Below, one piece after another: positions 1-11,383 of a stretch of 64,000 nt of DNA. The position numbers and the translations under genes were made by a program. Where the stretch lies: positions 38,612 through 102,611 of the forward strand of contig CACBGU010000002.1 in assembly GCA_902538885.1 (NCBI GenBank), written 5' to 3'. Each line of letters starts with the position of its first letter. The first letter of the stretch is position 1. This stretch comes from an uncultured Pelagibacteraceae bacterium. GTDB lineage: Bacteria > Pseudomonadota > Alphaproteobacteria > Pelagibacterales > Pelagibacteraceae. Below the pieces are notes generated by a model, which ran no database searches, had not been told where the DNA came from, and saw nothing but the letters and a program-made list of their open reading frames with translations.

Positions 1-136
1 GATGAAGAAATTTTCTATTGTCACTTTTATCGATTTGATAACCATTAGGTAAACAATACCCACACTTAAAATTACAAACATCTGTAATTGAAAGTCTTAT
101 ATATGGAAATGTTCTACCGAAACTATCTATAAGCAT
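1..136 (-). CDS. moaA: GTP 3',8-cyclase MoaA, N-terminal fragment (runs off window)
   Basis: Reverse strand reads [36 protein letters not shown]..., with the radical SAM CxxxCxxC motif of MoaA. Confidence 0.85.
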   Translation of the reverse strand, partial: MLIDSFGRTFPYIRLSITDVCNFKCGYCLPNGYQIDKSDNRKFLH

Positions 137-207
137 TTTTTTTTTATTATTTTTATCTTAATAAAAAAAAATACTAACTTCTAGTCTTAGAACCTTTCAT
201 TAAAGTT

Positions 208-531
208 TTATTTTCCAACTGGTCGATAAGAAGATGCAGCTTTTGCAGCTTTTTCTGCAGCTTTGTTAAAATCAACAGCTTCCATGATATTCATGTCTTC
301 AATTGTGCCAGTTGATTGCATTAACATCTTCATACCTGCCATAGTTTCAAAATCTGATCCTTCAATAATAGCTATGAAATCATATGCTCCTCTTAGAGTC
401 ATCATTTCTATAAGTTTTCCACCAGCAGCTTCAGTTATTTTTTTTGCAGCCTCTTGTCTATTATCTGAAGGGTTCTTAACGAAACCAGCAAGACCTTGAG
501 TTGAGTATTTACCTAGTACAACAAACTTCAT
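208..531 (-). CDS. GYD domain protein
   Basis: 107 aa; resembles GYD-family small proteins (LRGAYDFIAIIEGSD). Confidence 0.7.
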   Translation of the reverse strand: MKFVVLGKYSTQGLAGFVKNPSDNRQEAAKKITEAAGGKLIEMMTLRGAYDFIAIIEGSDFETMAGMKMLMQSTGTIEDMNIMEAVDFNKAAEKAAKAASSYRPVGK

Positions 532-617
532 TATTCCTCCTTTTTTATATTTAAATTATAACAAAATTTGCATTTGTTAAAAATGATTTAGGATTAATAT
601 GGTTTGAAAATGATTAA

Positions 618-1412
618 CTAATTTTTACTTAGTCTATCCATCTCTTTTAATTCAACTTCAAGTTTATCTAGCTCTTCTCCACCAGCCATCATTCCTAATA
701 GCTCTTCTCGGCTAATATCTTTTTTATTAAAAGTTCCTAAGCTTTTACCTCTATTAAGAACAGTAAAACTATTTCCCACAGGATATGCGTGGTGAACATT
801 ATGCGTAATTAAAATTACAGCTAAACCTTGTGAAGCTGCTTTAACAATGTATTTTAAAACCATTGATGCTTGATGAACACCAAGTGCAGAAGTTGGTTCA
901 TCTAAAACTAAAACTTTTGCACCAAAATATATAGCTCTTGATATTGCTAAACATTGTCTTTCACCACCTGACATTGTACCAACTGCTTGAGAAGGATCTC
1001 TTACGTCAATTCCAATTTGACCCATTCTTTCAGCAGCAATTTGATTTGCCTTTTCAATATCGAAAGTTTTTAAAAAAGGTAGTCCCTTTAATGGCTCTCT
1101 TCCCATAAAAAAGTTTCTTGTGACACTCATTAATGGAACTAAAGCTAAGTCTTGGTAAACAGTTCCAATTCCCATATCCAAGGCATCTTTAGGTGAGTCA
1201 AAAACAGTTTTTTTACCCTCAATTACTATCTCACCTTCATCAGGTTTATGAACACCTGCTAAAGTTTTAATTAATGTAGATTTTCCTGCACCATTGTCAC
1301 CAAGTAAACACATGATCTCACCTTTTTTTAATTTCATAGTGACATCTTTAAGAGCAATCACTTTTCCAAAAAATTTACTAATGTTGTTAAATTCAATTAA
1401 ATTTTCTGACAT
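618..1412 (-). CDS. Sugar/inositol ABC transporter ATP-binding protein
   Basis: Walker [10 protein letters not shown], signature MSGGERQ, Walker [13 protein letters not shown]; downstream of SBP and permease. Confidence 0.9.
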   Translation of the reverse strand: MSENLIEFNNISKFFGKVIALKDVTMKLKKGEIMCLLGDNGAGKSTLIKTLAGVHKPDEGEIVIEGKKTVFDSPKDALDMGIGTVYQDLALVPLMSVTRNFFMGREPLKGLPFLKTFDIEKANQIAAERMGQIGIDVRDPSQAVGTMSGGERQCLAISRAIYFGAKVLVLDEPTSALGVHQASMVLKYIVKAASQGLAVILITHNVHHAYPVGNSFTVLNRGKSLGTFNKKDISREELLGMMAGGEELDKLEVELKEMDRLSKN

Positions 1413-2539
1413 TATTTTGTCTCTGTTACTCGTTTTCTAATGTAATTATTAAACACTACAGCAATCAACATCATTGCTCCTAAAAACACTTTAAACCAAT
1501 CAGTATCAACATCTGTATAAAATATTCCCATTGAAACAGTTCCAAATATTAATGCACCAAAAGCTGCACCAATTGCAGAACCATATCCTCCAGTCAATAA
1601 ACAACCACCAACAACTGCTGCTGCAATTGCTTCTAATTCTTTTAAATTTCCTCTCATAGTATCTGCAGAACCAGCATCTAAAACTTGAATAGTTGCAAAA
1701 ATAGTTGCTGCAACTGCTGTCCCAATAAATAAACTTATTTTAACTCTTCCAACAGGCACACCAACATTTGTTGCACCATTCTTGTCCCCTCCTGATGCAA
1801 AGATCCAGTTACCATATCTAGTCTTCATCAATATCCATGTTGCAAAAAGTGTAGCTGCAATAAACCATATTACTGAAGGAGGAATACCAGTAGCTAATGG
1901 AGTTCCATCAGTTCTTAATGCGATTAAATTCATTGAACCTAACCAAGTAAACAACCATTTGAAAGTATCAGTTGCAAACATCCACGCGATTGGATCATTC
2001 TCAATTAAAACTCTTAAGCCAGGAACTTGAGTTCTCCCTGTAATTAATCTTGTAATTGCTAATGTTGCTCCTCTTAAAATAAACAACATTGCAAGAGTTA
2101 CTATAAAAGATGGAAGTCCTGTTCTAACAACAAGGATACCATTGAAATAACCAACCAGTACTGCCATAGCAAAAGCAAAAATAATACTTATCCATAAAGG
2201 CCAACCCCAATAAATAGCAGGTATTGCTATACAAATTCCTGCAAAACCAATCATTGATCCAATTGATAAATCAAATTCACCACCAATCATTAGCATTGCT
2301 GCTGCAATTGCAATTATTCCTAAGTTTGCAGAAACATCTAAAAAGTTAAGAGTTCCATATGCACTGAACATTCCAGTGTCACCTGCAACTATTCCAAAAA
2401 ATATGAATACTAAAATTGCACCACCAACAGCACCTAATTCAGGTCTATTTAAAAGCAATCTTAGTTTTGATACTTCTTTAAGTCTTTCGTCTTGACCTGA
2501 AGTTTTTTTTGATGCGATACTTTTTGCTTTGTCAGACAT
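1412..2539 (-). CDS. Sugar/inositol ABC transporter permease (RbsC/FrcC family)
   Basis: Multi-[18 protein letters not shown] motif. Confidence 0.9.
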   Translation of the reverse strand: MSDKAKSIASKKTSGQDERLKEVSKLRLLLNRPELGAVGGAILVFIFFGIVAGDTGMFSAYGTLNFLDVSANLGIIAIAAAMLMIGGEFDLSIGSMIGFAGICIAIPAIYWGWPLWISIIFAFAMAVLVGYFNGILVVRTGLPSFIVTLAMLFILRGATLAITRLITGRTQVPGLRVLIENDPIAWMFATDTFKWLFTWLGSMNLIALRTDGTPLATGIPPSVIWFIAATLFATWILMKTRYGNWIFASGGDKNGATNVGVPVGRVKISLFIGTAVAATIFATIQVLDAGSADTMRGNLKELEAIAAAVVGGCLLTGGYGSAIGAAFGALIFGTVSMGIFYTDVDTDWFKVFLGAMMLIAVVFNNYIRKRVTETK

Positions 2540-2562
2540 TTTGTTTTGAATTTTGTTTAGAA

Positions 2563-2595
2563 AAAAGGCCTAACTAAAAGTTAGCTAGGCCTTTT
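2563..2595 (-). terminator. Intrinsic-terminator-like hairpin between SBP and permease
   Basis: AAAAGGCCTAACTAAAAGTTAGCTAGGCCTTTT; U-rich tail on the minus strand. Confidence 0.8.
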
Positions 2596-2605
2596 AAAGT
2601 ATTTT

Positions 2606-3529
2606 TTATCTGTAACCTTGAGCTGCCCACTTAATTACTTTAGCAGCATTATCAGGAGTTACGAAACCAGGACCAGTCATAACTACTCCAGCTGGCATAG
2701 TTCCATATCTCATGTACTGACCAAAAATTGCTATTGGTAAGTAACCTTGTAGGTATTGTTGTTGGTCAATTAAAAACTCTACTTTACCTGCAGCAGCAGC
2801 TTTTAACATTCCTGGTGACATATCGAATGTACCAAGTTTAACAGAACCAACTTTTCCTGCAGCTTCTAAAGCTTTAAGAGCAGCTTCACCTGCAAGACCA
2901 GCACCTAAAGTTAGGATAGTGTCATATCCACCACCTAATTTAGCAGCAACAGCTTTTTGAATTTCTGTTGGGTCATTAGAAGTTCCTAAGATGTCAACTG
3001 ATCCACCAAAACCTTTTTTGAATCCAGCACATCTTCTGTCTAGCGCAACGTTTCCAACTTCGTGGTTAACACATAGTGCTTTTTTACCACCAGCAGCTTT
3101 CATTTTTTGTCCGCCACCTACACCAGCTTCAAACTCAGTTTGTCCAACGTGAGCACTGATACCTAGTGAAGCAAAGTCATCTGAACCAGAGTTCATTGAA
3201 ATTACTGGAATACCAGCAGCAATAGCAGCTTTAACAGATTTTCCTAAAGCAGCAGCATCTGGAAGAGTAATCACAATACCTTTTGGTTTTTGTGAAACTG
3301 CGTTGTCAATTAATTTAGCCATTTCAACCATGTCGAAAGTAGCAGGTGCAGTGTACTTGCAAGATATTCCCATATCTGCACATCCTTTATCTACACCATT
3401 CTTAGCAACAGACCAAAACGGGTCATTAGCTTGTCCGTGAGATACAACGATCACATCTACCGCTAAAGCAGACACTGAAAGCATAACCCAAGCAACAAAA
3501 GCTAATAATGATTTATATAATGTTTTCAT
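2606..3529 (-). CDS. Periplasmic sugar/inositol-binding protein (RbsB-like)
   Basis: Signal peptide MKTLYKSLLAFVAWVMLSVSALA, PBP type 1 fold motifs; next to the ABC components and iolG. Confidence 0.85.
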   Translation of the reverse strand: MKTLYKSLLAFVAWVMLSVSALAVDVIVVSHGQANDPFWSVAKNGVDKGCADMGISCKYTAPATFDMVEMAKLIDNAVSQKPKGIVITLPDAAALGKSVKAAIAAGIPVISMNSGSDDFASLGISAHVGQTEFEAGVGGGQKMKAAGGKKALCVNHEVGNVALDRRCAGFKKGFGGSVDILGTSNDPTEIQKAVAAKLGGGYDTILTLGAGLAGEAALKALEAAGKVGSVKLGTFDMSPGMLKAAAAGKVEFLIDQQQYLQGYLPIAIFGQYMRYGTMPAGVVMTGPGFVTPDNAAKVIKWAAQGYR

Positions 3530-3676
3530 TATTTTTCCCTCTCGTTTAAATAAAAGTTAACTTTTAATGCGCGGACGTTAACATAAAAAAAACTAGGTTG
3601 TAAAGATGACAACTTTAAAATGTATAGGTTTTATATACAGTTTATAATTATTGTAGATTTTCTATTTTTAGTTGTA

Positions 3677-4678
3677 TTAAAATTTTATTTTAATTTGTTT
3701 TTTTTGTTTCAAAGAACTTGATGCAGCATTAGCGATGATAAGAGCTCTTCTTCCATCTTCAAAACTAGATATGGGTTTGTTTTTCTTAATTGTATATCTA
3801 GCCAGTTCATCCAGTTGAAGCTTGTATGCATCAACATATCTATCAATAAAAAAATTAAGAAGAGGTTTTTTTTGAGAAGTGTTATTTTTGGTAAATATTT
3901 CCGTCTCGTTTTCTTTTTTATTTCCAGAAATCAACATTCCTTTAGATCCAAACAACTCTACTCTTTGATCATAGCCAAAACTACAATGTCTTGAATTAGC
4001 AATTATACATTGCACACCTTTTTTTGATCTTAAAATGCATGAGGCAAGCTCATAATCTTTAATTTTATCAAATTTTTTGTCAGAAATATTGCTTCCTGTT
4101 GAAAAAATTGAGCTCACTTCATCTTTTTCTAAATAAAATCTAGCTAAATCAAAGTCATGTATCATCATGTCTTTAAATATACCTCCCGAAACTTTTAAAT
4201 AACTTAAAGGAGGAGGGGCAGGATCTCTACTTGTTATTACAATTTTTTCTAGCCGTCCTATTTTTCCTTTTTGAAGCTCTTTTTTTAACGAACTATGACC
4301 CGGGTCATACCTTCTATTAAATCCCAACTGTATTTTTGGATTTAGTTTTTTTATTTTTCTTAGGCATTTGTTAACTTTATCAATATTTAAATCTAAAGGT
4401 TTTTCACAAAAAATTACCTTTTTGTATTTAGCTGCTTCCTCAATTAATTTGATATGCGTTGGTGTACTTGAGGCAATAAATATTAGATCTATATTTTTAT
4501 CTTTGAAAGCAATTTGAGGATTGTTAATAGATGTTGAGTTAAATTTTTTCGATAATTTTTGATTAAGTTTTGTATTGATATCAAAAGTATATTTTAATTT
4601 AAAACTTTTATGAGAAAATAAGTTCTCAGCATGCATTTGACCAATTCTTCCAAGACCAATTAACGCAACGTTAATCAT
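3677..4678 (-). CDS. iolG: Inositol 2-dehydrogenase (Gfo/Idh/MocA)
   Basis: GLGRIG Rossmann motif; ITSRDPAPPPLSYLKVSGGIFKDMMIHDFDLARF is characteristic of IolG. Confidence 0.85.
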   Translation of the reverse strand: MINVALIGLGRIGQMHAENLFSHKSFKLKYTFDINTKLNQKLSKKFNSTSINNPQIAFKDKNIDLIFIASSTPTHIKLIEEAAKYKKVIFCEKPLDLNIDKVNKCLRKIKKLNPKIQLGFNRRYDPGHSSLKKELQKGKIGRLEKIVITSRDPAPPPLSYLKVSGGIFKDMMIHDFDLARFYLEKDEVSSIFSTGSNISDKKFDKIKDYELASCILRSKKGVQCIIANSRHCSFGYDQRVELFGSKGMLISGNKKENETEIFTKNNTSQKKPLLNFFIDRYVDAYKLQLDELARYTIKKNKPISSFEDGRRALIIANAASSSLKQKKQIKIKF

Positions 4679-5802
4679 AGTTTAACCCATTTTTTTGATT
4701 TACTAGATTTTTTACATGCATCAATAAATTTAGCAGTTTCATATCCATCATCTTCATTAGGATAAAAAACTCTTTTTTTTGATTTTAATGACTCAGCAAA
4801 CTCTCTATAAATGTTAGAAAAAGCATCCAAATAACCTTCAGGATGACCAAATTTTATTCTAGAAAATTTTTTTGAAAAACTTGCGTCATGAAATCCTCTT
4901 TCTAATATTCTGACAGCTCCTTTTGATGGATTATATTTTAAATAAGTTGGATCATTTTGTACCCATTCTAAACTTCCTTTAGATCCAAAAATTCTTATTC
5001 TTAAACCATAAACTCCACCTCTTGCAGTACAACTTGTCCAAAACATTCCTTTAGCACCATTATCAAATTCAATTAATACTTTAGCGTTGTTATCCATTTT
5101 AACTGTTTTTGATACTTGAGTGATATCAGCAAAAACTTTTTTTGTTTTTAATCCAGACATATAACCGGCAAGGTGACAAGCATGAGACCCAAGTTCGTTT
5201 AAAACTGTAGAGACGCCTACAATTTTTTTATCAAGTTTCCAACGAAACATTTTTCTAGAGTTTTTTTTATTTATTGTTTTTCCTTCACTCCAGTCTTGAA
5301 CATACTCAAAATTAATATCTTCTACTTTGCCAATTTTTCCTTTTTCAATTAATACTTTGGCTTCTCGAACCATGGGGTAGGCTGAATAATTATGTGTTAG
5401 AGCATATTTAATTTTTTTATTTTTTTTTATTTTATTAAATAAACTTTTTGCTTGTTTCAGATCAGCGGCAAAAGGTTTATCAGAAATTATATGAATGTTT
5501 TTATCGATAAACTTTTCAGCAATAATTTGATGACTTCCTGGCGGTGTCATTATTGATACAACATCAATTTTATCTTTTCGAAGACTTTCTTTGTTGGCCA
5601 TGGTTAAATAATTTGAATAACATCTATCTTCACTCACACCGATGCTTTTTCCAAACGAAGTTGATTGTTTTGAATCTCTTGAAAAAACTCCTGCTACAAT
5701 TTCATATTTGTCATCAAACCTTGATGAAATTCTGTGCACGTGACCAATCCAGGAATTAGGTCCACCTCCAATGATACCTAGTTTTAATTTTTTAGATTTC
5801 AT
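4675..5802 (-). CDS. Gfo/Idh/MocA family oxidoreductase
   Basis: GIIGGGPNSWIGHVHR, SDKPFAADL; 4-nt overlap with iolG. Confidence 0.85.
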   Translation of the reverse strand: MKSKKLKLGIIGGGPNSWIGHVHRISSRFDDKYEIVAGVFSRDSKQSTSFGKSIGVSEDRCYSNYLTMANKESLRKDKIDVVSIMTPPGSHQIIAEKFIDKNIHIISDKPFAADLKQAKSLFNKIKKNKKIKYALTHNYSAYPMVREAKVLIEKGKIGKVEDINFEYVQDWSEGKTINKKNSRKMFRWKLDKKIVGVSTVLNELGSHACHLAGYMSGLKTKKVFADITQVSKTVKMDNNAKVLIEFDNGAKGMFWTSCTARGGVYGLRIRIFGSKGSLEWVQNDPTYLKYNPSKGAVRILERGFHDASFSKKFSRIKFGHPEGYLDAFSNIYREFAESLKSKKRVFYPNEDDGYETAKFIDACKKSSKSKKWVKL

Positions 5803-5832
5803 TTTTAAAACTTATATATATAAGACTTATTT

Positions 5833-6735
5833 ATGTCAGTAAAATTAGGAATAGCGCCGATTGCATGGAGTAATGATGACATGCCAGAATTAGGAGGTGA
5901 TACTTCTTTAGAACAATGCTTGTCAGAAGCAAGTCAGGCAGGTTTTATTGGAATTGAGTCTGGAGGAAAATTCCCCAAAACATCTGAGGAGTTAATACCT
6001 AAATTAAAAGAGTTTAATTTAAATCTTTGCTCAGGTTGGTATGGAGCAAACTTAAGAAAAAATAGCATTACAGAGGAAAAAAATTTAATTAAAGATCAGC
6101 TAAAATTATTTAAAGATTGCAATTCACCTTGTATGGTTTTTGCTGAAGTTTCAGGTTCGATCCAAGGAGATCCAAACAGAAGACTTTCCACAAGACCAAA
6201 AATGGATCTTGATGAAGCTAAAGAGTACTATTCAAAAATTTCTGAAATGGGAAAATATTTAGAAGATGAAGGAATGCCTCTTGCTTACCATCATCACATG
6301 GGAACAGTTATAGAAACTGAGGAAGATACCATAAGATTGTTAGAAAATACTGATGACAGTGTTAAACTTACTTTAGATACTGGCCATATGTTGTTTGCTC
6401 AGGGTAATTCTCTAAAAATATTAAAAGATTTCAGTGAAAGACTTATTCATATGCACTGCAAAGATATTAGAAAAAATGTTTTAGAAAAATCTTTGAAAGA
6501 AGATTTAAGTTTTAGAGGAGCATTTTTAGAGGGTGCTTTTACAGTGCCTGGAGACGGCTGTATTGATTACAAGCCACTATTTGATGTATTAAAAGAAAAA
6601 AATTATTCAGGTTGGTTGGTAGTTGAAGCTGAGCAAGATCCAGCAAAAGCAAATCCTTTTGAATATGCAAAGATTGGTTATAAATATTTAACTGAAACCT
6701 TAAATAGCAGTAATATAGAGATTTTTAAAAATTGA
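5833..6735 (+). CDS. iolE: Myo-inosose-2 dehydratase
   Basis: LGIAPIAWSNDDMPELGG, GAFTVPGDGCIDYKPLF, VVEAEQDPAKANPFEYA: IolE-specific motifs. Confidence 0.92.
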   Translation: MSVKLGIAPIAWSNDDMPELGGDTSLEQCLSEASQAGFIGIESGGKFPKTSEELIPKLKEFNLNLCSGWYGANLRKNSITEEKNLIKDQLKLFKDCNSPCMVFAEVSGSIQGDPNRRLSTRPKMDLDEAKEYYSKISEMGKYLEDEGMPLAYHHHMGTVIETEEDTIRLLENTDDSVKLTLDTGHMLFAQGNSLKILKDFSERLIHMHCKDIRKNVLEKSLKEDLSFRGAFLEGAFTVPGDGCIDYKPLFDVLKEKNYSGWLVVEAEQDPAKANPFEYAKIGYKYLTETLNSSNIEIFKN

Positions 6736-7236
6736 TTATCTATAAATAGAAGTAAGTTCGTTGTTTCCTGCTGCAACACAAGGAGATTTGAAACAAGTGC
6801 CAACAATCCATTCAGAACCAGGATCAGGTAAAAAATTCGAAGACATTACAAAGATCACTCCCATTTCAACGGCTTGACCTGCTTTACCTTCAGCTTTTAT
6901 TCTTGGATCAGGATCAGTTTTCACTTTTGAGTCATCAGAAAATGGATTTTCTATTTTTAAATTTTCATTGATATAATTAACAACTTTTTCAGCTATCCAT
7001 TCACCATTACATGGATCACCCCAAACAGTGAATTTACCTTCATCATTATTTCCACATTTATTAATTTCATCATTAATTAGATTAACAACTTTGTTGTGAT
7101 TTTCTTTTACTAAATTAGCTTTAGCTTCAACAGCTGGTCTTGTACTTGCTGTCCAAATTAACATACCAACTACAAAGATTGCAGACGCTGATACTAAAAA
7201 TTCTAAAAATCCAAAATTTTTTAAATTAATTTTCAT
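6736..7236 (-). CDS. Hypothetical protein with one N-terminal TM helix
   Basis: ORF; FLEFLVSASAIFVVGMLIWTAS membrane anchor. Confidence 0.6.
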   Translation of the reverse strand: MKINLKNFGFLEFLVSASAIFVVGMLIWTASTRPAVEAKANLVKENHNKVVNLINDEINKCGNNDEGKFTVWGDPCNGEWIAEKVVNYINENLKIENPFSDDSKVKTDPDPRIKAEGKAGQAVEMGVIFVMSSNFLPDPGSEWIVGTCFKSPCVAAGNNELTSIYR

Positions 7237-7237
7237 A

Positions 7238-8203
7238 TTAGAGTTTTACAATTTTAGATTTTTCTAACTTTTCCTCAAAAAAATCAATAATATTTTGAAT
7301 TGTCTCTTTACCCATTCTTGTCATACATTCATCGGTAAAAGCTGCAGTATGTGGACTTAAATAAACTTTTTCATTTTTAAGAAGTGGATTATTGTCATCA
7401 GGTGGTTCTTTTTTAAAAACATCAATTCCAGCTCCAAAAATTAAATTTTCATTGAGTGCTTTATCAAGATCTTCTTCATGAATAATTCCACCTCTTGCTG
7501 CATTAATGATAATGCAAGTTTTTTTCATTGTTTTTAATAAATCATAATTAATTAAATTTTCAGTTTTATCCGTTAAAGGCATATGGAGTGAAATAACATC
7601 CATAGTTTTTACTGCTTCAGCTAGATCATCTACTTTTTTTCCACCTAATTCTTCTATTTTATCTTTGTCTACAAATGGATCGTAGACAAATACATTCATT
7701 TCGAAACCCAGACATCTTTTGATTAAAGCTTTTCCTATTCTTCCAAACCCCATTATTAAAAAATTTTTTTTCCAAACTTCTATTGTTTTTGGTAATTTAT
7801 TTCTGTCTTTAAAGTTTCCATCTCTTACTGTTTTGTCAAATAAGCCTTTTCTTTTTGCAATATTTAACAAAACGAACATTACATGTTCTGCAACCGTAAC
7901 AGCATTTGCGTTAGCTGTTATTGCTATTTTAATATCTTTTTCTTTAGCTTTTTTTAAATCGATATTGTCGTAACCAACACCATGTCTTGAAATAATTTTT
8001 AAATTTTTTGCTTCTTCAAAGGTTTCACCAGGAAGCTTTGCAATTCTTATTGATGCACCATCGCAATCTTTTAATTTTGATTTTAAATTTTCTACTGAAG
8101 TGTCATCAGTTACCTCAACGTCAAAGTCAGGATGATTGTTAATTAATTCCATACCTTTTTCATGGACTTTTTGAATAATTAATATCTTTTTTTTATTACT
8201 CAT
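7238..8203 (-). CDS. D-isomer 2-hydroxyacid dehydrogenase (SerA-like)
   Basis: GFGRIGKALIKR, NAARGGIIHEEDL, SPHTAAFT. Confidence 0.88.
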   Translation of the reverse strand: MSNKKKILIIQKVHEKGMELINNHPDFDVEVTDDTSVENLKSKLKDCDGASIRIAKLPGETFEEAKNLKIISRHGVGYDNIDLKKAKEKDIKIAITANANAVTVAEHVMFVLLNIAKRKGLFDKTVRDGNFKDRNKLPKTIEVWKKNFLIMGFGRIGKALIKRCLGFEMNVFVYDPFVDKDKIEELGGKKVDDLAEAVKTMDVISLHMPLTDKTENLINYDLLKTMKKTCIIINAARGGIIHEEDLDKALNENLIFGAGIDVFKKEPPDDNNPLLKNEKVYLSPHTAAFTDECMTRMGKETIQNIIDFFEEKLEKSKIVKL

Positions 8204-8314
8204 AATTATATATCAATTTTTTAGAGAGCATTTTTAATACGAAAATTATTCTATAAAGTAAATTAGTTTTTTGATTAAAGTTGTATTTATTAAATAATTA
8301 AAATAAATTTAGCT

Positions 8315-8911
8315 GTGAATTTGACAATTAATATTCTCCTATTTGTTTTTAATATCCTTGAAAAAATAAATACTTTTTTTTTAAGAATTGGCAGACAGTT
8401 TGCATGGATAGCAATACTTTTGATGGTGATTGTTATCTTAGTACAAGTATTTTTTAGGTATGTATTAAATAATGCGCTGCCGTGGCCTGATGAGGTTGCT
8501 AGATTTTTAATGTTATGGATGACAGGACTGATCGCACCTTCCGCCTATAGATGGGGTGGATTTGTTTCTATTGATTTATTAGAGAGATTTTTACCAAAAC
8601 TTATATCAACATTATTAGCTTTATTTTTATTAATAGTATCTCTTTTCGTCTTAGTAATAGGTTTAGAATTAGGTTTTAAACATATTAATGCAGGGTGGAT
8701 ATTTAATTCTTCTTCAATAAAAATTCCTTTTCATTTAATTGGTGGAAAAGCAGAACCAATAAAATTAGCTTGGATGTACATGTCATTACCAATAGGAATT
8801 ATTTTTTTAATTTCTGTAAACATAGAATTAATTCTAAGAAATATTCTTACAAATTTTACAAAGTTAGATTTGCCTGAAGATTACGATAAACAAAAACTGG
8901 AGACACAATAA
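8315..8911 (+). CDS. TRAP transporter small permease (DctQ-like)
   Basis: RYVLNNALPWPDEVARFLMLWMTG motif; GTG start. Confidence 0.9.
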   Translation: MNLTINILLFVFNILEKINTFFLRIGRQFAWIAILLMVIVILVQVFFRYVLNNALPWPDEVARFLMLWMTGLIAPSAYRWGGFVSIDLLERFLPKLISTLLALFLLIVSLFVLVIGLELGFKHINAGWIFNSSSIKIPFHLIGGKAEPIKLAWMYMSLPIGIIFLISVNIELILRNILTNFTKLDLPEDYDKQKLETQ

Positions 8912-10200
8912 TGTTAGTTTGGTTTCTTCCTTTGTTTTTATTATTTTTGTTAATTGGTTTACCTGTATTTTTTGGACTGTTGGCAGCACCAGGAATTTTG
9001 CTTTGGTTAAATGATCAAGCTAGAGATGGAGCTATGCTTTATAGAAATATTTACAATGGAATAGATAGCTTTCCTTTGATGGCGATACCATTTTTCATGT
9101 TAGCAGGAGAACTAATGAACAGGGGAGGAATAACTCACAGATTAGTTGAATTTAGTCAAGCAATGATGGGTCACTTAAAAGGTGGATTAGCTCATGTCAA
9201 TGTTCTGACCTCAATGTTGTTTGCTGGTTTATCAGGTTCAGCTGTAGCTGATACATCGGCAATTGGATCAATGCTTATTCCTGCGATGGAAAAACAAGGA
9301 TATACAAAAAAATTTGCAGCAGCTATCACTGCAGCCAGTTCTGTAATAGGACCAATTATTCCTCCATCAGGCATTATGATTATTTACGCCTATGTAATGG
9401 GTGAAAGTGTTGCTGCATTATTTTTAGCTGGAATAGTTCCTGGTATTTTAGTTGGCGTAAGCTTAATGATCACAATAAAATTTATGGCTAAGAGATATAA
9501 TTTCCCTGCTGTAACAAAAAAAACTACTTGGAGCCAAAGAGGCAAAGCATCTCTTAAAGCTTTTTTTCCTTTAATGACACCTGTAATAATTTTAGGTGGA
9601 ATACTTGGAGGAATTTTTACACCAACTGAAGCATCAGCTGTAGCAGCTGCTTATGCAATGTTTATAGGTCTATTTGTTCTGAAATCATTAAAATGGAAAG
9701 ATGTTCCTAAGGTTATGACAAAAGCAGCAATGGTATCTTCAGTTGTTCTTCTTTTAGTTGGTGCTGCGATGGCTTTTAAAACAGTTGTAAGTTTATCTCA
9801 TGCTCCAGAGCATCTTGCTGCATTTGTTTTGGGATTAACTGATAATCCATATGTTTTGTTATTTCTTATAAATATTTTATTATTTGTTGTTGGAATGTTT
9901 TTAGATGCAGGTCCAGCGATAATTATCTTGGGACCAATTCTTGGACCAGTATTTGTTGAGCTAGGTGTTCATCCTGTGCACTTTGCAATTATAATGTCTG
10001 TTAATTTAACTGTTGGTTTAGCAACTCCACCAATGGGCCTTGTTTTATTTGTTGCATCTTCTGTATCTGGGGAAAGAGTTGAAACAATAGCAAAAGCTAT
10101 ATTGCCATTCTTAGCAGTAGAGGCTATAGTTATATTCTTAATAACCTATTTTCCATCAATCTCGATGACTATTCCTTTGCTTACTGGTTTTGCAAAATAA
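8911..10200 (+). CDS. TRAP transporter large permease (DctM-like)
   Basis: GPIIPPSGIMIIYA, FTPTEASAVAAAYA. Confidence 0.93.
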   Translation: MLVWFLPLFLLFLLIGLPVFFGLLAAPGILLWLNDQARDGAMLYRNIYNGIDSFPLMAIPFFMLAGELMNRGGITHRLVEFSQAMMGHLKGGLAHVNVLTSMLFAGLSGSAVADTSAIGSMLIPAMEKQGYTKKFAAAITAASSVIGPIIPPSGIMIIYAYVMGESVAALFLAGIVPGILVGVSLMITIKFMAKRYNFPAVTKKTTWSQRGKASLKAFFPLMTPVIILGGILGGIFTPTEASAVAAAYAMFIGLFVLKSLKWKDVPKVMTKAAMVSSVVLLLVGAAMAFKTVVSLSHAPEHLAAFVLGLTDNPYVLLFLINILLFVVGMFLDAGPAIIILGPILGPVFVELGVHPVHFAIIMSVNLTVGLATPPMGLVLFVASSVSGERVETIAKAILPFLAVEAIVIFLITYFPSISMTIPLLTGFAK

Positions 10201-10287
10201 ATATATTTTTTTTACTACTCGATAGACTCTCTAAATCAATTTAAGTATAGTTTATATACATAAATATTTAAAGAGAGGGAAATAATT

Positions 10288-11340
10288 ATGAGTAAATTAA
10301 TAAAATCATTTTTTTCATTATTATTCTTAATCAGTTTTACTGCATCTGTTTCAGCTGCAGATTACAACTTGAGAATGACAATGAACTCTAATGATCAAGA
10401 TGAAGATTATGATGGTGCTGTAGTATTTAAAAACTACGTAGAAGCAGCTTCAAATGGAAAAATAGCTGTAGAACTATTTGTAGGAACACAGCTTTGTTCA
10501 AAAGGTGCCGAGTGTTTACAAGGAGTATCTGATGGAAGTATTGATATTTACATTTCTACTTCTGGAGGTGCTGCAGGTGTATTTCCATATGTTCAAGTTT
10601 TAGATTTACCTTATCTAATGGCCGATGACAGAATTGCTGAAGATGTAATGCAAGGTGATTTTGTAAGAACAATGAGAAAAATGGCTCTAAAAGATTCTAA
10701 TGATTCAATTAGATTGATGACAATTGGAAACACTGGAGGATGGAGAAATTTTGCTAATACAAAAAGAAGAATTGCAAATCCGTCCGACATGAAAGGTTTA
10801 AAAATCAGAACAGTTGTAGCTGATTTACCCCAGGAACTTGTAAGAGCATTAGGTGCATCTCCAACTCCTATTCCATGGCCTGAATTATTTACATCATTTC
10901 AAACCGGTGTAGTTGAAGGTTCTAAAAATGGAATTACTGACATTATGAACATGAAGTTTCCTGATGCAGGTCTAAAATATGTTACTTTAGACGGTCATGC
11001 ATACATGGGGGCATTATGGTGGATGAACAATGCAAAATATGAATCTATGTCACCAGATCTTAAAAAAGTAGTGACAGATGGTTTCTATGCTTTGCAGCAA
11101 GCAACTTTTGCTTCTCCAAAGAGAAAATCAATCAAAGCTTATGAGGACTTTGTAGCAGGTGGTGGAGATTTATATGTTCCAACGCCTGATCAAAAAGCTA
11201 GCTTTAAAAAAGCTGCTAGCCCAGTTTATGATTGGTTTAAATCTAATGTTAAAGGTGGAAAAGAAATTTTCAACGCTTTGACTAAAGCAGTAGCAAGTGC
11301 TGAGAAAAAAGCATCTAGTGCATATAAAAAAGATTTATAA
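10288..11340 (+). CDS. TRAP transporter substrate-binding protein (DctP-like)
   Basis: Signal peptide; GLKIRTVVADLPQELVRALGASPTPIPWPELFTSFQTGVVEG. Confidence 0.93.
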   Translation: MSKLIKSFFSLLFLISFTASVSAADYNLRMTMNSNDQDEDYDGAVVFKNYVEAASNGKIAVELFVGTQLCSKGAECLQGVSDGSIDIYISTSGGAAGVFPYVQVLDLPYLMADDRIAEDVMQGDFVRTMRKMALKDSNDSIRLMTIGNTGGWRNFANTKRRIANPSDMKGLKIRTVVADLPQELVRALGASPTPIPWPELFTSFQTGVVEGSKNGITDIMNMKFPDAGLKYVTLDGHAYMGALWWMNNAKYESMSPDLKKVVTDGFYALQQATFASPKRKSIKAYEDFVAGGGDLYVPTPDQKASFKKAASPVYDWFKSNVKGGKEIFNALTKAVASAEKKASSAYKKDL

Positions 11341-11355
11341 TTTCTAAATAATTTT

Positions 11356-11383
11356 AATAGGGCGGATATTTATTCGCCCTATT
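11356..11383. terminator. Bidirectional terminator hairpin after dctP
   Basis: AATAGGGCGgatatttattCGCCCTATT inverted repeat between convergent genes. Confidence 0.75.

Noticed and set aside
1782-2030. Antisense ORFs (also 263-499, 5544-5759, 7719-7973, 9192-9374, 12212-12439, 21545-21757, 23540-23743, 26652-26936, 29928-30206, 58115-58345)
   Set aside because: Each lies opposite a strongly supported gene and has no recognisable domain.
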